64,000 bases of DNA, taken from NCBI GenBank assembly GCA_021209875.1, contig JAGYVD010000008.1, positions 3,285,501 to 3,349,500 on the forward strand. Direction: 5' to 3'. The translations under genes and the position numbers were made by a program. The notes under the pieces are model-generated. The model did no database searches and was not told the origin of the DNA. It saw nothing but the letters and a program-made list of their open reading frames with translations. Position 1 is the first letter of the stretch, and each line of letters opens with the position of its first letter. Source of the DNA: Rosellinia necatrix (Eukaryota > Ascomycota > Sordariomycetes > Xylariales > Xylariaceae). Below, piece by piece: positions 45,343 to 55,610 of the stretch.

Positions 45343-47778
45343 ATGCGCGGGGTTCAACCAGAGCAGGGCAGCTTCTGCGCTCTGTGCCGTGAGATCGACG
45401 CTGCCCTCCGCCCGCACGGAGCGGCGCCCCATCCACCGCCCGAGCCGGCCGGCGCCCGAGACGTGTACCTAGGCAGGAAATCCGAACTGCTCGCGAGGAG
45501 CCCGCGATGCCCGTCGTGTTGCGCCCTTGTCGCCTGTGTCGAGGGAGACCGCGGCGACGGCTTCCCCGCGAGCCAGGCTTCGTCATTGTCATCGTCGAAG
45601 GCGGCGGCGGCGGCGGCGGCGGCGACGGCACTCGCGTTCGCGGGGGACTGCGAGCTCAGCGCGCACGTCATGGGGCAGAACCCCGTCCTCTGCATCGCGT
45701 TCGGGTCGCTGCAGCAGCGGCCCGCGTCGACGTCCGCGGACACGGGCGCCAGGCGCCGCGCACTCATGCGCCGGCAGCTCGGCGCGCTCCCCCTTTTCTC
45801 GACCGCGTGCGACGTCCCGGAGGGCTCGCCGACGTGGCTCGCGGGCACGCCGCGCCTGTTCGACCCGCAGCGGTGCGACCCGTCGGCGATCCGCGACTGG
45901 CTCGACCACTGCCGGCGCTTCCACGGGAGCCGGTGCTCGATGCCGAACGCGTGGCGGCCGCGGGACGACATCACGAACTACTTCATCGACGTCGAGCGGC
46001 AGTGCGTCGTGAGCCTCCCCGCCGCCGGGGAGGAGGAGGAGGGGGTGCCGTTCGTCGCGCTCAGCTACGTCTGGGGGGCCGTCGACACCCTGCAGGCGCT
46101 GAAGAGCAACATCGACGCGCTGATGCGGCCGGGCAGCCTCGCCCCGTCCGCCGGCGCGCTGGCCGTGCCCCGGACCATCCGCGACGCCATGAGGCTGTGC
46201 GCGCTCGTCGGCCAGAGGTACCTCTGGGTCGATCGCGTCTGCATCGTGCAGGACGACTACGCGGTGAAGGGCCGGTACCTCCAGGCGATGGCGTGGATAT
46301 ATGCCGCCGCCGAGTTCACCATCGTGGCTGCGGATGGCAGTGACGCGGACTACGGTTTGTCGGGGGTCAGCCAGAGCGTGGAAGAGCGGCAGAAGCATCT
46401 GATTCCCTTCCCGTCCGGGACTCTCATCCGGGGAAGCTTGTGGACACTTGGGGATAGTCTCTCGTCCAAGACGGTGTGGTCTAGTCGAGCGTGGACCTTC
46501 CAAGAACATGTGTTTTCCCGCAGGCTACTCTACGTCGACAAGTTCGTCAATTGGGTGTGCGCGTCGGCCCGGTGGACAGAGGCCTTGTCGCTCTCGCCGA
46601 ACGCTGCGGGTTCCGTGACGAAGAGCAAGGAGGAGCACGACTCGGCGGATGGGAAACTATTTGTTCTCAACTGGCCATCGCTCAGGCATTACGCGAGCAT
46701 GGTCGAGCAGTACAACATGCGGCGTATCACCTACGACTCGGACATCGCAAACGCGTTCGGGGGTCTGATGTCGCAGATGTGTATGGGGTTCTCGGCCGGC
46801 TTCTATGGCGGCATGCCCGAGTTCTACTTCACCATGTGCCTGCTCTGGCAACCCAAGAGGGGCCTCCGGCCACGCTTCGACCAGCCCGACACCCGCTTCC
46901 TGCCGACCTGGTCGTGGCTCGGGTGGTCGGGGGCGTTGGACCTGCAAATGTGGACGTGCAACACCGAGATGGAGTTCCCGCCCGCACCCTACGAGGTGAC
47001 GATCGCCCCGGTGACGGAATGGTTCAAGGCGCCGGAGGACTGCGGCGGCGGCGGCGGCAAGAGCCGAATCGAATACACGTACTCCAACGTGCGCACGTTC
47101 TTCTTGGAGAAGGGCGCGCCCACGCCGCCCGGATGGGCGAGGCACGACGGCGACGCCGGCTCGGGCCACCAGCCGTACTACACGTACCACGAACACCACC
47201 ACATCGGCGCGACCCGCAAGTTCCGGTATCCGATCCCGCCGCTGCAGCGGCTCCGCGACGTCGTCGCCGTCGACCTGACGGCGCGGCACCTGTGCGCCAA
47301 CGTCCAGCGGGCGTTTTTCCGATTCGGGGCGCCCGGCGAAGAAGAAGAAGAAGAAGAAGAAGGGGCGGCGCGTCGGCGGTCCGGCCACCTCAGGGACAAC
47401 GGCCACGACGTGGTCGAGCTCCCGCTGTACACGGCCTCGTCCGCCTGGGCCGGCTTCATGCGCGTCAACGTGCGCGAGGACGAGGCGCTGCCGGTCGGGC
47501 AGCGGTGCGAGGCCGTCCGCGTCGCCAGGGGATCCGTGCCCGTGGCGGGCGGCGAGGCCCGCCCGCCGATGTTCAACCCGGGCGAGGGGCCCCCCCGCCA
47601 TCCGTTCGCCAACTGCGTCGAGAGGAGCGAGCTGGCCGGCGAGAGCTCCTTCGAGTTCTACTTCGTGCTGTGGATCCGCTGGGACGGCGATACCGCGTGC
47701 CGGCGCGCGTTGGGCGTCGTCTGGAAGCCGGTGTGGGAGCAGGCGGCGCCGGCGGACATCGATATCAAGCTTGGGTAG
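45343..47778 (+). CDS. HET-domain protein (811 aa), copy 2
   Basis: A single intronless frame from ATG 45343. An N-terminal Cys-rich segment (FCALCREIDAAL, then CPSCCALVACV) and a poly-Ala tract coded by GCG repeats (about 45600-45630) precede the HET domain, about residues 230-400. Its signature blocks are VPFVALSYVWGAVDTLQ, GQRYLWVDRVCIVQDDY and SSRAWTFQEHVFSRRLLYV. A poly-Glu tract coded by GAA repeats (47339-47361) lies in the C-terminal half. The protein ends CRRALGVVWKPVWEQ, collinear with HET copy 1 at 27607-29988. HET proteins control non-self recognition and cell death. GC content is very high, which creates long open frames on the other strand that I do not annotate. Confidence 0.9.
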   Translation: MRGVQPEQGSFCALCREIDAALRPHGAAPHPPPEPAGARDVYLGRKSELLARSPRCPSCCALVACVEGDRGDGFPASQASSLSSSKAAAAAAAATALAFAGDCELSAHVMGQNPVLCIAFGSLQQRPASTSADTGARRRALMRRQLGALPLFSTACDVPEGSPTWLAGTPRLFDPQRCDPSAIRDWLDHCRRFHGSRCSMPNAWRPRDDITNYFIDVERQCVVSLPAAGEEEEGVPFVALSYVWGAVDTLQALKSNIDALMRPGSLAPSAGALAVPRTIRDAMRLCALVGQRYLWVDRVCIVQDDYAVKGRYLQAMAWIYAAAEFTIVAADGSDADYGLSGVSQSVEERQKHLIPFPSGTLIRGSLWTLGDSLSSKTVWSSRAWTFQEHVFSRRLLYVDKFVNWVCASARWTEALSLSPNAAGSVTKSKEEHDSADGKLFVLNWPSLRHYASMVEQYNMRRITYDSDIANAFGGLMSQMCMGFSAGFYGGMPEFYFTMCLLWQPKRGLRPRFDQPDTRFLPTWSWLGWSGALDLQMWTCNTEMEFPPAPYEVTIAPVTEWFKAPEDCGGGGGKSRIEYTYSNVRTFFLEKGAPTPPGWARHDGDAGSGHQPYYTYHEHHHIGATRKFRYPIPPLQRLRDVVAVDLTARHLCANVQRAFFRFGAPGEEEEEEEEGAARRRSGHLRDNGHDVVELPLYTASSAWAGFMRVNVREDEALPVGQRCEAVRVARGSVPVAGGEARPPMFNPGEGPPRHPFANCVERSELAGESSFEFYFVLWIRWDGDTACRRALGVVWKPVWEQAAPADIDIKLG

Positions 47779-48994
47779 CTGCGGAGGGCGAGTGCATTGG
47801 CGATGCTGGACATCCTGTAGACATTCATCGCTCATTACTGCATGTATAGAGACCTACCTACGAACGGTAATACCCCACGCAGGATCACGATTTATGAGGA
47901 AACTGGCATTTAGGGGGCAGACGAGGGGTTTTAACAGGTACCTAGATAAGTAGTAGAAGGGCATTTCATGGTCGGCATTGAAATACCATCATTACTCACG
48001 TCTAGTCCAGCTGAGCGTAGCAACGCATATACAGCGTTAACCTTCCTCTGTAATTCGATAACCAAGACGGCCGTGAAGGCATTCGGAGGGCTGGCTATGC
48101 TATACGTCCAAATATATATCGCTCACTAGGACATTCTGCAGGATTGTCCCAGTAAGCGATTCGCGTGCTGCCCCTTGTCATCTCACCAGTTTTAACCTTT
48201 ATTAATTTTGCATGCCGAAAATAACGATATATCTCTGGCTGTCCCTTGCCCAGTTCCGTTACTAACATCCTCACCCCCAATAATATATCACACCCTCGTG
48301 TTTATAAAAATGCCAAAAAATGCCAAAAATCACGCACATCAGCACAGCACCGCCTTTTGCCCGGCATGTCACAACCCATCGTTCGGGTAACAACATCACC
48401 TAGTGGAGCGAAGCCCCCATCGCATCGCGGTAACAACAGCGCCGGCATCCTGGCGGACTTAAGAACCCCCCTGTCCTATCCAAGGTCCAAGGCGCCACCA
48501 CACCCGCCCGTGTGCGATCGGAGCCGAGGCGGGTTATATATATATATATATATATATATGCGAGGGCGGGAAAGACTGCCGCGGGGTGGAGTATTGTTCC
48601 CTGGCTGGTGCGGCCGGACTGCATCAGTCGCCAAGGCCCTAAACCCTGCGGCTGAAGTGCCGAAGCAGGTACACGTACACTACATTACATTGTACATACA
48701 TATTCAGGGTCCAGACCCACGCTGTCACAACGACGCCCTGTCGGAAATAAGGGGCGAGAGGATCTGGAAACTCAAGACCCGTGAAGAGACCTGATCTATT
48801 TGCGGGTGAAACGGCTTCATGGTAGAAGATAACTGATTGTTGCGACGCCCTTTCAATGAGTGATGATACAGAATGTAATGAACATGGGGCAATACACAGT
48901 GCTTCAGCGGACCCATCATCTCAGCCTGTTTATCCACTATAGTCTATTATGCGCTTCTATAAACAATAATCCATGCTATCCGGGTATCACTCGA
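47779..48994. other. intergenic region with (TA)n tract
   Basis: About 1.2 kb between convergent genes. A (TA)n microsatellite is at 48535-48559. I see no gene. Confidence 0.55.
48535..48559. repeat. (TA)n microsatellite
   Basis: Twelve TA units without interruption. Confidence 0.9.
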
Positions 48995-50333
48995 CTATTT
49001 AATCTCTATCCCGCCAGTCGCACCCAGAGCCTATTTCTCATCGTCAGTTATCTATCCTTGGGGGTATTTCTCGTTGGAGAAACAAAGGGAAACATACCTT
49101 CTTGACGTCACCATAAATGGCAAATTGGATGGCACTCATACCCCCAACCATGACAAGACGAGCGCCCACACCAGCATAGCTGCCACGAAGCCCCGTCTCG
49201 CTAGCGATTTTCCACAGACGGCGAATAGTCCCTTCTCCGGCTTCACCCTTCTCTTTGTTGATCTTGCTGAGAATGGTGTCTGCTGGTTGGGAGACGAGCG
49301 TCGCGGCGATGCCGGCAATAAGGCCTGCGCCTAGATTGATTCCCGTGATGCCAACGCCAGATACGGTCGACTTGTCAACCCACTTGTAGGCTTGCTCGAG
49401 AGCATGCTCGTATACGACAAAGGTCGCCATTGTGTACGGTACCCTGAAACAGTCAGCGCGTGCTGGTGCCGGAAGAGATACTCGGGGAGCTACATACTGC
49501 TTGAGCATGATTGGGCCCAGCCCACAATACAAGCCCCGGATACCCTCTTGCCTGACGATTTTAGCGAACCCATCCGCAAGCCCACGGCCGAACCCCGGCT
49601 GTGAGACGAGCCGAATGCGTACAGCCTCGAAGGGACAGAGGACGACATCACCGGCCATTTCGGCAAGGGCGGATGCCCCTAAATATATGGCATACCGGTT
49701 GTCACGAGCCGTGTCGTACCCAAATGCATCGATAGCACGGGCCTTGAAAAACTCATAACCTCCGAATTTGAAGGCTCCTTGAAGGAAGTATCCTGCAACA
49801 GTTGGTCCGAGCCCTGTAGTAAGAGCCCCGGCCCCCTCCCGAGCCACAACTTGTCGCAAGCCCCCGGAAACGCCATGGTTGTATGCTACAGGATCAACCT
49901 GGATCCTCGTCTTAACGCTGCGGCAGTGTTAGAAGCTAGCTAGATGTAGTGTCGGCTGTTATAGATGCTTGACTCCCTTGCTTAATTCAATATTGATAGC
50001 CAAGGAAGTAAAAGGTGAAAAGAGAGAGAGAAAGAGAGAAAAGAGTATATAAAGAAAGAAAGAAAGAGATAAACAAATAAACAAAGGAAATAAAATGCAT
50101 TGCCTTCTCATGCATTTGCAACAGTAGGCTTACATGTCGATGGGTGTGAGAATGGCGTGGGTGAAGGAGCAACAGACAGCACCGGCCAAAGCGTATCTTG
50201 AGTATAGCGCGACATCGTGAGTTGTGGTCAACGACTGGGCTATCGATGGCTTAGGTATATGGTGAGGTATATGCTGGGGCACTTCAGCGACTGCAACAAG
50301 GGACGGAGGCGATGCCGACGGGCGGCCGATCAT
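48995..50333 (-). CDS. mitochondrial phosphate carrier (Mir1/PiC type)
   Basis: Four exons on the minus strand, 50333-50134, 49917-49498, 49443-49098 and 49030-48995, give 333 residues. Three mitochondrial-carrier repeats are present with their signatures: LTPIDIVKTRIQ, LCPFEAVRIRLVSQP and SQPADTILSKINKE. Phosphate-carrier wording includes ALAGAVCCSFTH, FLQGAFKFGGYEFFK, QVPYTMATFVVYE and ARLVMVGGMSAIQFAIYGDVK. It imports phosphate with protons across the inner mitochondrial membrane. Intron 1 (216 bp) holds a GA-rich microsatellite (about 50027-50080). Intron 2 happens to be in frame, so reading through it would add 18 spurious residues. The last exon of 36 bp (ALGATGGIEIK) follows an intron with a CTGAC branch point. 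A small gene lies 51 bp upstream on the same strand. Confidence 0.9.
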
Positions 50334-50384
50334 CCTGTAGATGGTATAAGCGACTGGGACGAGAACGGAGAGATGCTGCTTTCC

Positions 50385-50621
50385 TCACAAGCTCCATCGG
50401 CCGAGACGGCTGAGTGTGTCCCGGATGCCCTCGCGCTTCTCGGCGCCGGCGTCCTCAGCGGCACCCTTGATGGCGCCCAGGACGCGGAGGTGTTCTTTTT
50501 TCAATGCCTCAAAATCTTCGTCCAGTTGTTTGTGCCACGGGTACAAAACGCCTACCTGGAAGGCCAGGGCCGAGCTGGCAACGAAGAAGTTGGTGACGGA
50601 AATGGCGCGGGTGACGAACAT
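50385..50621 (-). CDS. small protein (78 aa) with N-terminal membrane segment
   Basis: It starts at ATG 50621: MFVTRAISVTNFFVASSALAFQVGVLYPW, then a charged helical stretch (KQLDEDFEALKKEHLRVL) with coiled-coil character. The N-terminus could be a membrane anchor or mitochondrial targeting region. I recognise no named family, though the segment looks like a conserved small fungal protein. Its stop lies only 51 bp from the ATG of the phosphate-carrier gene on the same strand. A candidate intron (GTGAGG at the last Leu codon to CTACAG before that ATG, 54 bp) would join both frames in phase, so it could instead be the 5' exon of the carrier gene. Confidence 0.6.
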   Translation of the reverse strand: MFVTRAISVTNFFVASSALAFQVGVLYPWHKQLDEDFEALKKEHLRVLGAIKGAAEDAGAEKREGIRDTLSRLGRWSL

Positions 50622-50744
50622 CTTGCCTAGTCGGCAGCGTGAGGCCTTGACTGTTTACTCTACTGTGCCCAATGCCAATTCAACGGTCGGCCAGGCACAC
50701 CAGTCATGCCAGGATGGCCTGCGAGTGGGTGCAGGAGCAGGCAG

Positions 50745-50938
50745 GGAGCAGACAGACAGACAGAGAGAGAGAGGGGGAGAGAGAGAAGCAAGCAGGGCGT
50801 GTTGTGTTTGCTATGTTGGCTAGGGGAGTGGCGTCAAAAAATCAGCACGACAGGATTTTTTTTCTCTTCATTTTTTTTATGTTTTCCGAGAAAGAGAAGG
50901 AGAGAGAAGGGAAGAGAGAGAGAGAGAGAGAGAGAGAA
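50745..50938. repeat. GA-rich simple sequence
   Basis: (GACA)n, (GA)n and GAGAAAG units in two blocks (50751-50785 and 50890-50938) upstream of the small gene, followed by an imperfect TGGGAAATATTGGGAGATGT repeat to about 50985. Confidence 0.8.
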
Positions 50939-51547
50939 CTGGGAAATTCCTGGGAAATATTGGGAGATGTTGGGAAATATCGGGGAGACATGGGTGCGTG
51001 TTCGATATCCCGAGGCTGTTCGGCGAGAATCGGTGACAGCATGGCTCGTGACCTCCCTTCCGTGACGGGACGAAAAGAAGGATGACGAAATATGGCCGGA
51101 TGTTTCCGGGGCATTGGCGAGTCGGTAGGCAACTTGGCCGTTTCGCTGCGCTGTCATGTCTGATGTCTGTCGCTTCGACTCAGACGGGATCCCTCCCGTG
51201 CAAATTTGGCCGCTGAGACAGGCCGGTGGAGGTGTTGGAACAACTGAACAACTGCCCACTCCCCACTTGTGCCAAGCGTTCTAAAATAAATGCGGGCACT
51301 AAACGTGGGAACGGGGTTACCCGATATGGACGATTTGGCCTAGTGGGTGGGGGATCAGGCACGTCAGGCTCTACTGGACCCAATCTTCCCGGCTTTCCGA
51401 AACCTGACAGTCCTGACAGTCCTGACAGTGCCTACGTACCTACGTACCTACCTAGGTTAGACACCTACTATATTTTAAGGATCGGTGGCTCTACGAAGTA
51501 CGTACCTAGGTAGGCACGAATGTCGTGTATATGCTTATATTGGCATG

Positions 51548-51590
51548 TAGCTTAGGCAGGCTTAGGCAGGCTTAGGCAGGCTTAGGCTAT
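51548..51590. repeat. 10-bp tandem repeat, unit GCTTAGGCAG
   Basis: Four consecutive near-perfect units; function unknown. Confidence 0.85.
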
Positions 51591-52057
51591 TGAATTGCTA
51601 CAAAATTGTCGGCTCCTTCGCCCCCAGGGGTTAGGTAGTGTTAGTACTGCTCTTCTTAGCCCTGAGACGCCCGGCCAATTAGGCGCCCCCCCGGGTAGTT
51701 CTGCAGCCCTAAGCATCACAGGGGCTAATTAATGGGCGCCCTACCTAAGTACCTAAATGACTTAGATAATGTATGGGCCTTCCTCCAGCTATGCACTTCG
51801 TGCAAGTGATGCGACTGTGGCCATGCTGCTCCTCTTTTCAACACTGCATAGAATGTTATTACCTATCCGTAGACACTGGGTACTTGACTATATTGATTTG
51901 GAAATAAGCTTACGGTAGCATTTATCAAAGTCGTCTAGCGGTAGCATCAGCCAAGCCGAGGCTTAGATGAGCGCAGAACAGCTCTCGAGTCTCAGGCAGG
52001 TATAGATAAGGCGTCGAGTTACCTACCTACACTACTTCCTAGTAACCGTAGTTTATA

Positions 52058-52093
52058 AGTAGTAGGTAGGTAAGTAGGTAGGTAGGTAGGTAA
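52058..52093. repeat. (TAGG)n tandem repeat
   Basis: TAGGTAGG units with one TAAG variant. It is not the telomeric TTAGGG unit. Confidence 0.8.
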
Positions 52094-52413
52094 CTGACTT
52101 CATCATCGCTTTTAATTTGGGTGCCACCCAGCGTCTCTCCATGGATCTTCCAGATTTTCCACCCACGCAGTCGATTCGCCAGGCATGAATCCCTCACCTG
52201 TGTTATCTCGCCAGTTCACTAAACGCGGTTAACGTCTGCGGTGAGATGCCATTGGCCGCCGGCCCCCGTCGGGCATCAACAGATCCACAGAGCTTGCTTG
52301 CCCGCCTAGTTACTACAACAAATGTGACGGATGTCCAACCTTGTTTGATACCGATTTTTAGATAGTTTTTCATAGTATCTCAATAGTACGCCGGCGGCCG
52401 GCATCTGGACAAT

Positions 52414-55400
52414 ATGCCAGATCACAGAAAATGGCTTTCAAAGACCAAGGGCATTTTCCGATCGAGGCAGAAGAAGAAAAAGGATAACAATCCCCAGGGA
52501 GGCAGCGGAGCCTCTTCTCCGTCTGCGGTCTCGGCAACGGATCTCATCCCAACCCCCAGAACGTCAGCATCGGCATCCGAGCCCGCTACAACCTCCTCGG
52601 TCACGGCCATCATCGCACAGTCGCCTCTCGGTCAGATCGTACCGTCTGTTCCGCAGTCTTTAGTCCCCACTGCCGCCTCGCCCGCCGTCTCTGCCCTGCC
52701 TGCCGTCCCCCCCACAGCCGAGCCTTCGACCCGTGACGTCGATACATGGAGGCGGGCCTATGAAATAGTTCAGGCGCGGGAGCCCGAGTTGATGGAGGAC
52801 TACAAGAGGCACCTGGCTTCTTTGCAAGCCAACGCCTGGGCCCCCACCGATCTCTCCAGCCCGCGCTCTGTCGAATGTATAATGGAGCAGCTGTTGGAGC
52901 ATCGTGAGAAGAAGCAATGGCGAGTCTCGCTTCTGGGTAGGGATATAAAAATCAGAGAACAGGCTGAAAAGTTGGCAAAGTTCCTCGTCTGGTCTAACTC
53001 GGTAGTCAAGAACGCCCTCAGCGCCCAGCCACATGCGGCGCTAGCCTGGTCTGGAGTTTCGCTGCTTCTTCCCGTAAGCATACCATCCTCCCTGCTCGCC
53101 GTCCTTGCTCACCGGGATAGCTACTTACGAGCGGCACTACGCAAAATGAGGCCATGCTGAAAGGCTTCAATTCGATCAGCGAGCTACAGATGTATTGGCA
53201 AATCTGCGAGGAAGCCTATCTCCAATCTGAACACCAAAAAAGGTACCGAGAGCTCGTCAGACCCTTATCCGAGCTTTACGCCCGTGTCATTGAATATCAG
53301 GCCCGTGCCATATGCCATCTCTCCAGCGCTCAACTCTCCCGCGCATGGCAGAACGTGGCAGGTTGGAACGATTGGGATGCGAAGGCGCAAGAGGTCGGTA
53401 AGCAGAGTGAAACATGCAAGGACTACGTCTCACATTCCCAAGGAGGGGAAATTATGGAACACTGGAGCTGCCAGCTACAGGAAATGCGACAGTCGCGAAC
53501 CATCCTCCAAGAAATCCGCCAGGCTCTCGACAATGGCGGGAGGCAGATCCAAACAAACTATGAGGACCAAAAAGAAAGAGATCTCCTTCAGGTTCTCGCC
53601 TCTGAATACGAAGACCATAAAAACTTCAACCCACAGAGAGTGGAAGGCACGTGTGAATGGTTTTTCAAAGATGACAGATTCCTCCAATGGCGAGACTCTC
53701 CCACGTCTAGCCTCCTTTGGGTCTCTGCCGGCCCTGGGTGTGGGAAGTCGGTCCTGTCGCGAGCTCTGATTGACGAGCATCGGCTCTCCACGAACATCAC
53801 GACCTCGACCGTCTGCTATTTCTTTTTCAAGGATGGAGATGGACGCCGCATGCACAGCACTAATTCGCTGTGCGCAATACTTCACCAACTTCTCACTCAG
53901 GACCCTAGTGGTAGTCTGATCGAAAGTGCGCTGCCCAGCCACAAGCATTATGGGAACGGCCTAGCCCAAAACTTCTCAGAGCTGTGGCGGATCATGGTGG
54001 AGTGCGCTAGGTCCTCGGATACGGGAGAAGTCATTTGCATCCTTGACGCCCTTGACGAATGCGAGAAGAAAAGCAGAGAGCAATTAATTGGCAAGCTCAA
54101 GGACTTTTATCGTGGGCAGCATAATGTATCCAGATCGAGGCTGAAGTTCCTCATCACTAGTCGCCCATACGACGATTTAGAGGCCTATTTCCGTGAATTC
54201 TCTGCGACAAACTATCTACGTTTTGACGGCGACGACAAATCTGCTGACATCGGCCGCGAGATCAACCTGGTCATCGACGAGCGCGTGAATAAGATCGCAG
54301 TCCATTTAGCGCCTGGCGCTCAACATAAGCTCTCCAACCGCCTCAAGAGTATGGAGAACCGCACATATCTCTGGCTTTATCTCATATTCGATATAATCAA
54401 GGAGAAGTTGAGCCGGTATACAAAGTTGTCAAGCATTGAAGAACTGTTGTCCGAGATTCCATCGCGGGTATCTGAAGCATACGAAAAGATCCTAAGCAGA
54501 AGCCCGGATGAAGCGCATACCGAGATACTTCTTCGAATCATCCTTGGTGCGGCGCACCCTCTCACTCTCGACGAGGCGAATATTGCGTTGACATTAGCCA
54601 CAAAAAAGGATCGGTTCCCTTCCTATGAAGTACTAGAGTCAGATCTATGGCCACAAGATGGATTTAAGAGTATGGTACGAAATCTTTGCGGCCTCTTTAT
54701 CAATGTTTACGACTCAAAGCTGTCTTTCATTCATCAGACAGCAAGGGAGTTCCTCATGCAACCCGAGCGACAAGGCAAGTGGGGAGGACGCTTAGACATG
54801 CCAAAATCGCACAGCACAATGTCACTCGTCTGCCTTCATTATTTGCTGCTGCCGGATCTCGTACCAGTTCAGCGATCCCCTAATAATCAAGAACGCCCAT
54901 TCTTTCCTTACGCCGCGGTGCAATGGCCTTCACACTACCAATCGCAGGAAGGTGACATTGCAGATCAATCACGGAAGGATGCGCGCATTCTCTGTGACGT
55001 GACTAGAAGTCGAGAGGGGGGTTGGATCTTCAAGTGGGACAGCGGCCTCACGACCGATTTGATTCTTGCATCCTTTCTAGGCCTAACACTGGCCGTAGAA
55101 GATATTTTGATTGAGGGCAAGATAGATATCAACGAAGATTGTCCGAAATTTGGGACAGCCCTTCAAATAGCATCTGAGCAAGGCCATAAAGAGATTGTCC
55201 AAATGCTGCTGGATAAAAATGCTGACGTTAATCTGGGTGGGCAATTTAGGACAGCTCTTCAAAGAGCATCTGGGCAAGGCCATAAAGAGATTGTCCAAAT
55301 GCTGCTGGATAAAAATGCTGACGTTAATCTGGGTGGGCAATTTAGGACAGCTCTTCAAAGAGCATCTGGGCAAGGCCATAAAGAGATTGTCCAAATGCTG

Positions 55401-55544
55401 CTGGATAAAAATGCTGACGTTAATCTGGATGGGCTATTTGGGACAGCTCTTCAAAGAGCATCTGGGCAAGGCCATAAAGAGATTGCCCAAATGCTGCTGG
55501 ATAAAATGCCGAAGTTAATCTGTGGGAATAACAGAACACCATGA
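52414..55544 (+). CDS. STAND receptor: NACHT_N-NACHT-ankyrin (NLR-like)
   Basis: Two exons, 52414-53073 and 53121-55544 (47-bp intron, phase 0), give 1027 residues. A basic/Ser/Pro-rich N-terminus precedes the fungal NACHT N-terminal domain (WRRAYEIVQAREPELMEDY, then KNALSAQPHAALAWSGVSLL, continued across the intron by LLTSGTTQNEAMLKGF). The NACHT NTPase has Walker A GPGCGKS (about 424-430) and Walker B ICILDALDEC (about 525-533), then a winged-helix segment (LSFIHQTAREFLMQP). The C-terminus has four ankyrin-type repeats of 32 residues (96 bp), nearly identical in DNA, from about 55149. The last repeat has an A4 instead of A5 run at 55503-55506, which shifts the frame and ends the protein after ICGNNRTP. 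Family members of the HET-D/E/NWD2 type sense non-self or self-damage and trigger cell death. Recognition specificity lies in the repeats. Confidence 0.9.
55149..55532 (+). repeat. 96-bp ankyrin-coding tandem repeats (x4)
   Basis: The CATAAAGAGATTG segment recurs at 55185, 55281, 55377 and 55473, exactly 96 bp apart. Copies 2 and 3 are identical or nearly so. The 32-residue unit is one short of the usual 33-residue ankyrin repeat. Confidence 0.92.
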
Positions 55545-55610
55545 AAACATTATCCAAATACTGCTGGATAGGGGCGGACAGGGATCGTGGACCCAACACG
55601 GAACTTTCCC
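55533..55610 (+). pseudogene. decayed ankyrin repeat relic
   Basis: In another frame after the stop at 55544, the sequence reads EHHENIIQILLDRGGQG, a recognisable degenerate ankyrin repeat. The array was once longer and was cut off by frameshifts. Confidence 0.6.

Larger units (their letters stand above)
50986..52413. other. repeat-rich intergenic region
   Basis: About 1.4 kb with no recognisable gene but many short tandem motifs: TCCTGACAG x3 (51401-51430), CTACGTACCTA-type palindromes (51432-51455), a 10-bp GCTTAGGCAG repeat x4 (51548-51590), and GTAGGTAG/TAGGTAGG near 52058-52093. Such TAGG/CCTA motifs recur at 58430-58760 and 60570-60670. Confidence 0.65.

Noticed and set aside
45527..47849. 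Long alternative frames on both strands of HET copy 2
   Set aside because: High GC removes stop codons. These frames are Arg/Ala/Pro-rich and lack domain motifs, whereas the annotated frame carries all HET blocks.
52058..52093. Telomere-like repeat
   Set aside because: The unit is TAGG with TAAG variants, not the TTAGGG of filamentous fungi, and it is short.
55083..55394. Minus-strand frame with a repeated peptide
   Set aside because: It is the antisense shadow of the ankyrin-coding repeats.
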